A DNA stretch of 5,768 nt from Pseudomonadota bacterium (GCA_021779635.1 JAJYAH010000488.1:1-5768), one strand, 5' to 3'. Numbered from the stretch's first letter, positions 1 through 5,052 are shown. Program-made: numbers and translations. Notes: generated by a model not told the origin, from the letters alone.

Positions 1-1
1 C

Positions 2-313
2 GACGTCGTGATCGTCGATATCCGCGATCCCCGCGAGATCGAGCGTGAGGGCCGTATCCCCGGCGCGTTCTCCTGCACCCGCGGCATGCTGGAATTCTGG
101 ATCGATCCGGCCAGCCCCTATGCGAAACCGATCTTCCAGAGCGACAAGAAGTTCATCTTTCATTGCGCCGGCGGAATGCGCTCGGCGCTGGCGGCCAAAA
201 CCGCGCAGGACATGGGGCTGAAGCCGGTCGCGCATATGGGTGGTGGATTCGCCGCCTGGCGCGATGCTGGCGGCGCGATCGAGAAGGTCGAGCCGAAGAA
301 GCCGAAGGGATAG
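2..313 (+). CDS. Rhodanese-like domain protein, 3' part (5' end outside window)
   Basis: This is the C-terminal 103 codons of a single-domain rhodanese-like protein. The frame is open to the left edge, so the GTG at position 8 is probably internal (it follows Asp-Val in frame). Visible rhodanese hallmarks are the strand VIVDIRDPREIE, a GRIPGA turn (the usual G-H-I-P-G-A), the active-site loop HCAGGMRS with the candidate catalytic Cys encoded at 164-166, and the closing GGGFAAWRDAGG motif before a Lys-rich tail. In this family the Cys carries a persulfide and passes sulfane sulfur to an acceptor. The C-x-x-G-x-R-S loop is intact, so activity is plausible, but the acceptor cannot be told from sequence. 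The protein is presumably cytoplasmic, although an upstream signal sequence cannot be excluded because the N-terminus is missing. sseA lies 76 nt downstream on the same strand, which suggests a shared role and perhaps a shared transcript. Confidence 0.9.
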   Translation, partial: DVVIVDIRDPREIEREGRIPGAFSCTRGMLEFWIDPASPYAKPIFQSDKKFIFHCAGGMRSALAAKTAQDMGLKPVAHMGGGFAAWRDAGGAIEKVEPKKPKG

Positions 314-371
314 TTCGCTACACCACTGTTGTCATCCTTCGAGGACGGCGGAAACAGTCCAGACCAACAAC

Positions 372-376
372 AAGGA
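372..376 (+). promoter_or_regulatory. Shine-Dalgarno-like AAGGA upstream of sseA, ambiguous start
   Basis: AAGGA is the best ribosome-binding match ahead of sseA. It lies 13 nt before the ATG at 390, which is long, but only 7 nt before an in-frame TTG at 384, which is ideal. A weaker CGGA at 378-381 lies 8 nt before the ATG. The two starts differ by only two residues (Leu-Lys), so the product is unaffected. I keep the ATG. Confidence 0.4.
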
Positions 377-389
377 TCGGACATTGAAA

Positions 390-1247
390 ATGCTATCCAC
401 CAACGATCCCCTTGTTTCGACCGAGTGGCTCGCAGGCCATATCAACGACGCCAACGTGAAGGTTGTCGATGCCACCTTCAAGCTGCCGGGCGTGCGACCC
501 CTGCCGAAGGACGACTACCTTACGGGGCATATTCCGGGCGCGGTGTTCTTCGACGTCGATACGGTGTCGGACCATTCCAATCCACTGCCGCACATGTTTC
601 CGTCCGCTGAGCAGTTTGGCCGCGACGTCGGCGCGCTTGGCATCGGCAACGGCGACACCGTCGTGCTGTATGATTCCGGGGGCTGGGTCGCAGCACCCCG
701 CGCCTGGTGGATGTTCCTTTCCTACGGCCACCGCGACGTTCGCATCGTCGATGGCGGCCTGAAGAAGTGGCGCGCCGAGGGACGTCCGGTGGAGAGCGGC
801 GAGGTCAACACGAAGCCGGCCACCTTCAAGGCCAGCTACGACGCACGGCGCGTCCGCTCCATCCAGCAGATGATTGCGAACGTGGAAAGCCGGGCCGAAC
901 AGGTGATCGATGCGCGGTCCGGCGAGCGCTTCGAAGGCCGCGGGGTGGAACCGCGTCCGGGGCTGCGCTCGGGTCACATCCCGGGCGCCCGCAGTATTCC
1001 CTATAATGACCTGTTCGATGCCGCGACCGGCGCGATGAAGCCTCTCGACGAGCTGCGGAAGGCGTTTGCGGGCGCCGGCGTCGACACGTCGCGACCGATT
1101 GTAACGAGCTGCGGCTCCGGCGTTTCGGCCGCCGTGCTGACGCTCGCGCTCTACCGCCTGGGCGTCGAAAATTCAGCGCTATATGACGGCTCATGGGCGG
1201 AATGGGGTCTGCCCGACGGACCGCCGGTCGCAACCGGCCCTGCCTGA
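390..1247 (+). CDS. sseA: 3-mercaptopyruvate sulfurtransferase (two-domain rhodanese)
   Basis: The 285-residue product matches the size of bacterial SseA/thiosulfate sulfurtransferase enzymes (E. coli SseA is 281). It has two rhodanese domains, each with a GHIPGA turn, at residues 46-51 and 195-200. The inactive N-terminal domain has an Asp (D95, in YDSGGWVAAPRAWW) where the catalytic Cys would be. The C-terminal domain carries the active loop CGSGVSA with Cys241, and ends with the usual GSWAEWG motif. C-G-S/T-G-V-T/S-A loops mark mercaptopyruvate sulfurtransferases, whereas thiosulfate-preferring rhodaneses have C-R-K-G-V. The expected reaction transfers sulfur from 3-mercaptopyruvate, via a Cys persulfide, to cyanide or a thiol acceptor, giving pyruvate. 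There is no signal peptide, so it should be cytosolic. The open frame extends upstream to 240, but that part is low-complexity Arg/Ser and overlaps the preceding gene, so I start at ATG 390. Its stop lies 4 nt from that of the convergent gene. Confidence 0.94.
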   Translation: MLSTNDPLVSTEWLAGHINDANVKVVDATFKLPGVRPLPKDDYLTGHIPGAVFFDVDTVSDHSNPLPHMFPSAEQFGRDVGALGIGNGDTVVLYDSGGWVAAPRAWWMFLSYGHRDVRIVDGGLKKWRAEGRPVESGEVNTKPATFKASYDARRVRSIQQMIANVESRAEQVIDARSGERFEGRGVEPRPGLRSGHIPGARSIPYNDLFDAATGAMKPLDELRKAFAGAGVDTSRPIVTSCGSGVSAAVLTLALYRLGVENSALYDGSWAEWGLPDGPPVATGPA

Positions 1248-1251
1248 AGCA

Positions 1252-2160
1252 TCAGCGGCGTCGCGCAGCGGCAAACGGTTGACCGAACGGGTCGGCCGGC
1301 TGCTGAGGTATTTGCTGCACGACGCGTGCCCGCAACGCGGTCCGGCGATGCCTCGCCGATCGACGTGCTTCCACGCGCTTCCTGATGACGTTCCTGTCAT
1401 GCTTTGCGACGGTGGATTTCACCGGCGGCGCAGCTTCGATCGTGACGGGTGGGCCACCCAGCGTGGCAATTTTGGTCGAGGCGATGTCGGCGTCTGCTGA
1501 AGCGGGCGAACTCGCTTGTTCCGCCGCTGCCGAGGTCGCTTCACTCGCTACCGGGGAGACTTCTTCCGATGCCGATGCCGGTGTCGCCATCTTTGTCTCG
1601 TCAGTGACGGCGGGCGCAACGGCTTGCGCCGGCGCTGCCTCTTGCCGGGCCGGACTTTCCGCAACCGGTATTTCGGGTTCGGCGGTTTTGGGCTCTGGTG
1701 GCTTTTCCGGCTCCAGCCCGGCTGTCCTTTCGGGTTCGCTCGGTTGTGCGGTGACCTCGGGTCCGGCCGGTGTCGCGGCGACTTCCGGTTCAACCTGCTT
1801 CGCGGTGACTTCTGGTTCAGTCGGTGTCGCAGCGATTTCGGGTTCGGCCGGCTTCGCGGTCTCTTCGGGTTCAGCCGGCATGGCACTGGTCGCGGGTTGC
1901 TCCGCTGGCGTCCTCACCGCCGGAACCTGGTCCGGCGCTTTCTCCTCCGCAGCCGGTGGCTCGACGCGCAGCATTGCCAGAACGGGTCCCGTGGTTTCGC
2001 TATGCTGCGCAAAAACCGGTTCGGGGCTCGCGCGCCAGGACGGAGTGCTGGCAAATTCCTCGTGCGCTCCGCGCAGCAACGCCGCGGCGCCGAGTCCGAA
2101 GACCAGTATCGACATTGCCAACACGATCGCGGCGAACAGAAAACGAAAGCCCGGGAGCAT
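1252..2160 (-). CDS. Membrane-anchored Pro/Glu/Ala-rich stalk protein, function unknown
   Basis: The 302-residue product has a clear three-part layout. First is an N-terminal hydrophobic segment (about residues 5-27, from FRFLFAAIV to AAALL), preceded by few charges, which fits a single inner-membrane anchor with the rest in the periplasm. Second is a long disordered-type region (about 60-245) rich in Pro, Glu, Ala and Thr, containing a tandem 9-residue repeat. Third is an Arg-rich tail (about 250-302) with RKRVEARRSARHRR and then QQPADPFGQPF. No catalytic domain is visible. I recognise the N-terminus as the type seen in hypothetical proteins of Bradyrhizobium relatives, but know no function. 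The stalk recalls the EP/KP linker of TonB, but the TonB C-terminal fold is absent. The basic tail could bind acidic surfaces or nucleic acid (inference). The frame is open upstream to a TTG at 2301. I chose ATG 2160 because the membrane segment follows at once and the extension is Arg-rich without protein-like character. The Shine-Dalgarno site is weak (GGCGGAAC). Confidence 0.8.
   Translation of the reverse strand: MLPGFRFLFAAIVLAMSILVFGLGAAALLRGAHEEFASTPSWRASPEPVFAQHSETTGPVLAMLRVEPPAAEEKAPDQVPAVRTPAEQPATSAMPAEPEETAKPAEPEIAATPTEPEVTAKQVEPEVAATPAGPEVTAQPSEPERTAGLEPEKPPEPKTAEPEIPVAESPARQEAAPAQAVAPAVTDETKMATPASASEEVSPVASEATSAAAEQASSPASADADIASTKIATLGGPPVTIEAAPPVKSTVAKHDRNVIRKRVEARRSARHRRTALRARVVQQIPQQPADPFGQPFAAARRR
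1714..1875 (-). repeat. Six tandem 27-bp (9-residue) coding repeats
   Basis: Six back-to-back 9-residue units lie in the stalk of the membrane-anchored protein: AEPEETAKP, AEPEIAATP, TEPEVTAKQ, VEPEVAATP, AGPEVTAQP and SEPERTAGL. The consensus is x-E-P-E-V-x-A-x-P. Units alternate between an 'xTA' and an 'AAT' form, so the array may have grown by duplication of a 54-bp double unit. The reading frame is kept because the unit length is a multiple of three. Such arrays usually change length by slippage or unequal recombination. Confidence 0.85.
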
Positions 2161-2272
2161 GGACGCCAGTTCCGCCGTCGCGGGATATTTTTGCGAAGGC
2201 CTTGAGCCAAAGGGTACGCGGTGACGACAAAATTGCCGCGTTCCCAACGCGGCGGGCACCGCCAGCGCGTAG

Positions 2273-2289
2273 CGAATCAGGCTGATTCG
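2273..2289. promoter_or_regulatory. 17-bp palindrome with paired GANTC (CcrM-type) sites
   Basis: CGAATCAGGCTGATTCG is a perfect inverted repeat with 8-bp arms around one central base. Each arm contains a GANTC site (GAATC at 2274-2278, GATTC at 2284-2288), placed 10 bp apart, about one helical turn. These are the only two GANTC sites in the 360-nt gap. In alphaproteobacteria GANTC is methylated by CcrM and read by GcrA to time transcription in the cell cycle, so this is a plausible regulatory site. It could equally be the operator of an ordinary dimeric repressor. It lies 113 nt upstream of the minus-strand gene start and 231 nt upstream of the plus-strand one. Regulation is inferred, not shown. 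Confidence 0.45.
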
Positions 2290-2392
2290 AGGATACCGCA
2301 ACGTATTCGTGGTGTTTGTTAAAAATCGGCACGATGAATGCCCCGTTCATATTCGGGGGGAGCGTTTCCGGGTCGGTGAGGCTTCGCGGCAA

Positions 2393-2423
2393 CGGCATTC
2401 CGGGATCATCACAAATGCCGGAA
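2393..2423. promoter_or_regulatory. Overlapping inverted repeats upstream of L,D-transpeptidase gene
   Basis: Two perfect inverted repeats share the same bases. CGGCATT (2393-2399) pairs with AATGCCG (2414-2420), and TTCCGG (2398-2403) pairs with CCGGAA (2418-2423), each leaving a 14-nt spacer. Only one could form at a time. They lie about 100 nt before the L,D-transpeptidase start. There is no T-tract, so a terminator is unlikely. An operator or a leader-RNA structure is possible. Confidence 0.3.
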
Positions 2424-2520
2424 CCCTGCACGAATTCGCCGGATTTGTCTTGAATGCGCCGCTATCTTCAGCCATCTGCCGTTAACGATCCGGTGTCGGC
2501 TTGGGGACTATACAAGAGCG

Positions 2521-3660
2521 ATGATGATCAAACGCATTCTGACGATTTGTGCTGCGCTTTGTGCTGCTTTGGCGGCCGGCGCGGCAGGAACTTCGCTCGC
2601 GCTGGCGCAGCAGGGCTACTCGGCGCCTTCTGGCCCCGCCTATTCGACTGCGCCGGAGCCCTATCCGCAGGCCGATTATTATCGCCGCGGTTCCGGCAGG
2701 CCCGATTTCGATGGGCTCGACGATGAAGACGGACCGAACGCGCAGAGTTCGACGGCGCTGCCGCCGCCCGGCCCGGTGCTTTCGCCGGATGATCCGCGCT
2801 ACGGCCGGCCGATGGGCGCTCCGCCGGTCTATTCCGACCGCGCTGTGCCGACCGGTCCGATCCTTTCGCCGGACGATCCCCGTTATGGCCGTCCCGCCGG
2901 ACCGCCGCCGCAGACCTATTCGGATCGCGGCATGCGTCCGCCGGAGGGTGTCGGGGCGCCGGGCGGTGCTACCGGATCGGTGCAGCCGCCTCTCGGACCC
3001 GATGGCCGACCCATGGTGTTGTCCGCGCTGCCGGCCGATGAACAGCCCGAGGTCGCGCCGGCGCAACTCGCGCCGAATCTGCGCCGGCAGGAGGTCGCTT
3101 TCGCGACCAAGGAGCCCCCGGGAACGCTGATTGTCGATACGCCGAATACCTATCTCTATTACGTGCTGGGTGGTGGGCGTGCGATCCGCTACGGCGTCCG
3201 GGTCGGCCGCGACGGCTTCACTTGGACCGGCGTGCAGAAAATCTCGCGCAAGGCCGAGTGGCCGGATTGGCATCCGCCGCCGGAGATGATCGATCGGCAG
3301 CCCTATCTGCCGCGCTTCATGGCCGGCGGCCCGGGCAATCCGCTTGGCGCGCGCGCGATGTATCTCGGTTCCACCGTCTATCGCATCCACGGCACCAACC
3401 AGCCCTCGACGATTGGCAAGTTCGTCTCATCGGGCTGCATCGGAATGCTGAACGAGGACGTCTCCGACCTGTTCGATCGCGTCAAGGTCGGCACCCGCGT
3501 GGTCGTGCTTCCCGGCGGCCCGCCGCCATCGTCAACCACCACCGCCTCGGCAGCACCGATGCCGGGACCCGGCGCCGTGCCCGCACGCGCGCCGGCGAGC
3601 GTTCCCGGTGCGCCGCCGACCGTGGTGCCGCCGCTGCCGGCGCCGGTGACGGTACGATAG
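2521..3660 (+). CDS. Secreted L,D-transpeptidase (YkuD domain) with proline-rich flanks
   Basis: The 379-residue product begins with a signal peptide (MMIKR, a hydrophobic stretch to about residue 26, and a likely cut after ALA at 29, before QQ). Residues 30-195 are Pro/Gly/Tyr-rich and include a duplicated block. The YkuD catalytic domain covers about 200-331, from GTLIVDTPNTYLYYV to GTRVVVLPG. His290 (YRIHGTN) and Cys306 (SSGCIGMLNED) fit the conserved His and the nucleophilic Cys of L,D-transpeptidases. A Pro/Ala tail (332-379) follows. The family acts in the periplasm, forming 3-3 peptidoglycan crosslinks or attaching proteins to peptidoglycan through meso-diaminopimelate; in Rhizobiales such enzymes are numerous and linked to polar growth and outer-membrane attachment. 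Which of these this one does is not visible. The motif has Ser for the usual His and Gly for the usual Arg/Asn after Cys-Ile. The ATG pair at 2521/2524 follows a weak AAGAG; the second ATG is better spaced. It is monocistronic by context. Confidence 0.92.
   Translation: MMIKRILTICAALCAALAAGAAGTSLALAQQGYSAPSGPAYSTAPEPYPQADYYRRGSGRPDFDGLDDEDGPNAQSSTALPPPGPVLSPDDPRYGRPMGAPPVYSDRAVPTGPILSPDDPRYGRPAGPPPQTYSDRGMRPPEGVGAPGGATGSVQPPLGPDGRPMVLSALPADEQPEVAPAQLAPNLRRQEVAFATKEPPGTLIVDTPNTYLYYVLGGGRAIRYGVRVGRDGFTWTGVQKISRKAEWPDWHPPPEMIDRQPYLPRFMAGGPGNPLGARAMYLGSTVYRIHGTNQPSTIGKFVSSGCIGMLNEDVSDLFDRVKVGTRVVVLPGGPPPSSTTTASAAPMPGPGAVPARAPASVPGAPPTVVPPLPAPVTVR
2770..2928 (+). repeat. Internal duplication in the L,D-transpeptidase linker
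   Basis: Residues 84-107 and 112-136 of the L,D-transpeptidase are near copies. Both read G-P-V/I-LSPDDPRYGRP, then a short Pro-rich stretch, then YSDR, with an 84-nt (28-codon) period. The core LSPDDPRYGRP is identical in both copies. The duplication sits in the flexible segment between signal peptide and catalytic domain, where it would lengthen the linker without touching the active site. A binding role, for example to cell-wall polymer, is possible but not shown. Confidence 0.85.
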
Positions 3661-3754
3661 TAAATATCGCTGCCTGACATCCTGCACGCGGTGCAACGCC
3701 TGTTGGGCGGTGCGCCGCTGGCTTTCGATCATCGCAAATGGCGGCGGTGTGCGA
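3661..3754. other. Convergent intergenic region, no clear terminator
   Basis: These 94 nt lie between the stops of the L,D-transpeptidase and the hydroxyacid dehydrogenase, so both transcripts should end here. Short inverted repeats are present: TGCAC/GTGCA with a 3-nt loop (3683-3695), CAAC/GTTG just after it, and GCCGC/GCGGC (3714-3718 and 3741-3745). None is followed by a T-run on either strand, so a classic intrinsic terminator is not supported. Rho-dependent ending is an alternative. Confidence 0.5.
3683..3695. terminator. Weak hairpin between convergent genes
   Basis: This is a perfect 5-bp stem TGCAC/GTGCA around GCG, 22 nt after the L,D-transpeptidase stop. Position fits a terminator, but the stem is short and no T-tract follows, so it is listed only as a candidate. 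Confidence 0.2.
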
Positions 3755-4714
3755 TTACGCCAGTCTTCGCCGCGGCTCGCCCTTGAACCACGCCTCGATG
3801 CCCTCGACCATCTGGCCATAATGAGCGCGAAAGCCTTCCTCGGTGACGTAACCGAGATGCGGCGTCAGCACGATGTTGTCGAGTTTGCGAAGCGGATGGT
3901 CGACCGGCAGTGGCTCGACCGAGAACACGTCGATCGCGGCGCCGGCTATTCTGCGCTGCTGCACGGCTTCCAGCAACGCGGCTTCGTCGACGATCGGCCC
4001 GCGTGCGGTGTTAACGAGGTAGCTCGTCGGCTTCATGCGCGCCAGATCCGCTTGCCCGACCAGCCCGCGTGAGCGCTGGCCCAGCACCATATGAACGGTG
4101 ATGATATCGGCGGCCGCGAACAATTCCTCCTTGGTGGCGTAGCCGACGCCGACCTCGCTGCATCGTTCCGGCGTCAAATTCGGACTCCACGCGATCACGT
4201 TCATGCCGAACGCTTTTGCCAACCCCGAAACCTTGGCTCCGAGCTTGCCGAGGCCGACGACGCCGAGGGTTCGGCCCTCGATCTCGAGGCCGATGAATTT
4301 CTGCCAGGGCTCGCCGGCATGCATGCGCGCGTTCTCGCGGCCGATATGGCGGGTCAGTTCCAGGATCAGGCCCATCGTCAGCGCCGCGGTCGGATCGCGG
4401 CCCCATTGCGTGCCGCACAGCACCACCTGATGGTCTTTGGCGGCATCCAGGTCGATTGCGGCATTGCGCATGCCGGAGGTGATCAGGAGTTTCAGCCTGG
4501 GCAGGGCCGCAAACAGCGTGCGCGGAAACGGCGTGCGCTCGCGCATCGCGCAGATGATCTCGAAATCCTTCAGCGCGCCGGCCGCTGCCTCGGGCGAAGC
4601 GAACGGCTTGTTGAACGACGTGACTTCGACGCGATCCTCGATCTTCGACCAGTCCGCGAGCTGTAGCGTCAGGTTGAAATAGTCGTCGAGAATTGCACAG
4701 CGCAGCCGCGTCAT
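3755..4714 (-). CDS. D-2-hydroxyacid dehydrogenase family protein (NAD(P)-dependent)
   Basis: The 319-residue product has the normal length and order of this family. An N-terminal catalytic half has the LKLLITSGMRNAAIDL region at about 74-89. A Rossmann domain follows, with GLGKLG (G154, G156, G159). The catalytic triad is Arg238 (NTARGPIVDE), Glu267 (DVFSVEP) and His286 (LTPHLGY). The family interconverts 2-keto acids and D-2-hydroxyacids in the cytoplasm. Members include phosphoglycerate, glycerate and formate dehydrogenases, and the true substrate cannot be read from this sequence. No C-terminal ACT domain is present, which argues against a regulated SerA. After the second Rossmann strand the sequence is VIAWSPNLT, so the acidic residue that normally selects NAD is not seen, and use of NADP is possible. 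ATG 4714 is in the right place for the first strand (MTRLRCAILDDY). No strong Shine-Dalgarno site precedes it. A 7-bp inverted repeat lies 25 nt upstream. Confidence 0.9.
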   Translation of the reverse strand: MTRLRCAILDDYFNLTLQLADWSKIEDRVEVTSFNKPFASPEAAAGALKDFEIICAMRERTPFPRTLFAALPRLKLLITSGMRNAAIDLDAAKDHQVVLCGTQWGRDPTAALTMGLILELTRHIGRENARMHAGEPWQKFIGLEIEGRTLGVVGLGKLGAKVSGLAKAFGMNVIAWSPNLTPERCSEVGVGYATKEELFAAADIITVHMVLGQRSRGLVGQADLARMKPTSYLVNTARGPIVDEAALLEAVQQRRIAGAAIDVFSVEPLPVDHPLRKLDNIVLTPHLGYVTEEGFRAHYGQMVEGIEAWFKGEPRRRLA

Positions 4715-4738
4715 GGGCAGGTCCGTTCATGGCGACAA

Positions 4739-4761
4739 TGACGGCGGGGGACCGGCCGTCA
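4739..4761. promoter_or_regulatory. Inverted repeat upstream of the dehydrogenase gene
   Basis: TGACGGC (4739-4745) and GCCGTCA (4755-4761) are perfect 7-bp arms with a 9-nt GC-rich spacer. The element starts 25 nt ahead of the minus-strand dehydrogenase ATG. It could be the operator of a dimeric regulator or a hairpin in the mRNA leader that hides the ribosome site. No regulator gene is adjacent in this window. Confidence 0.35.
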
Positions 4762-4845
4762 GGAAACGCCATGGTTGCGCGCTATCCTCGCGCGCGCAAG
4801 CGTCCGCGCCTGAAAGGGCGCGCGGGGTTCAGATGTCTGTCATGT

Positions 4846-5052
4846 TCAGGTGGAATGCAGATGCGACGATGCCACGTGCTTGGCGCGCCAGGCGGGACCG
4901 GGTCCACGCATATAGTGCAGTTCCGGCCGGTAGGGGTCGAATGCCCTGTTGAAGAACTGGTGCCAGAAGGCGCCGATGTCGGCGAGAAGACCGGGGTCGC
5001 GAGTTCGTGCCTGGGCCGGGGAGGGGTGAGTTTCTGACGGGATGACTGCCAT
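4846..5052 (-). CDS. Small hypothetical protein, 68 residues
   Basis: I do not recognise a named family, but this frame looks like a real small gene. ATG 5052 is preceded by AGGG (5060-5063 on the plus strand) at a 7-nt spacing, a good ribosome site. The product starts with a polar stretch (residues 1-20). It continues with an aromatic-rich segment, GLLADIGAFWHQFF and NRAFDPYRPELHYM (21-48), then GPGPAWRAKHVASSHLHST. That balanced use of Trp, Phe, Tyr and His is unlike the Arg/Pro/Ala-rich shadows in other frames here. There is no membrane segment or signal peptide, so it is probably cytoplasmic. A longer start at 5097 in the same frame would add 15 Arg/Gln-rich residues and lacks support. 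The dehydrogenase gene lies 131 nt downstream on the same strand and may be cotranscribed. Competing frames over the same DNA (4782-5219 and 4829-5068, minus) look non-coding. Confidence 0.55.
   Translation of the reverse strand: MAVIPSETHPSPAQARTRDPGLLADIGAFWHQFFNRAFDPYRPELHYMRGPGPAWRAKHVASSHLHST

Larger units (their letters stand above)
2161..2520. other. Divergent intergenic region (360 nt)
   Basis: This gap separates the start of the minus-strand stalk-protein gene from the start of the plus-strand L,D-transpeptidase gene, so it should hold both promoters. I see no convincing -35/-10 pair for either gene. Structured elements are a 17-bp palindrome at 2273-2289 and overlapping inverted repeats at 2393-2423. 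There are also CCCCG/CGGGG arms at 2341-2345 and 2354-2358, and ACGCGG/CCGCGT arms at 2216-2221 and 2236-2241. An imperfect direct repeat, GAATTCGCC/GAATGCGCC, lies at 2432-2440 and 2452-2460, 20 bp apart. No small gene with a good ribosome site was found. Confidence 0.7.

Noticed and set aside
1516..2205. Second plus-strand frame of 229 codons, Arg/Phe-rich
   Set aside because: Arg/Cys/Gly-rich composition and the same repeat-driven openness; no start signal and it overlaps the supported minus-strand gene.
1385..2224. Plus-strand open frame of 279 codons, Ser/Ala/Gly-rich
   Set aside because: It is the antisense shadow of the minus-strand stalk gene. The repeat and high GC keep several frames open. 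The minus frame has a coherent membrane segment and basic tail; this one has no ribosome site or recognisable domain.
2161..2301. N-terminal extension of the stalk protein to TTG 2301
   Set aside because: The added 47 residues are Arg/Pro-rich, would bury the membrane anchor 50 residues in, and would place the 17-bp palindrome inside the gene. ATG 2160 gives a normal signal-anchor layout.
2420..2445. EcfG-type stress promoter (GGAAC at 2420-2424)
   Set aside because: The -35-like GGAAC is present, but at 16-17 nt downstream there is GGAT or GATT instead of the expected CGTT.
2482..3390. Minus-strand frame of 302 codons opposite the L,D-transpeptidase
   Set aside because: Arg-rich shadow of a gene with a clear signal peptide and YkuD catalytic motif.
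4805..4822. CGCGCC/GGCGCG hairpin with a 6-nt loop after the small minus-strand gene
   Set aside because: A GC-rich 6-bp stem, but no T-tract follows on the minus strand; such stems are expected by chance at this GC content.
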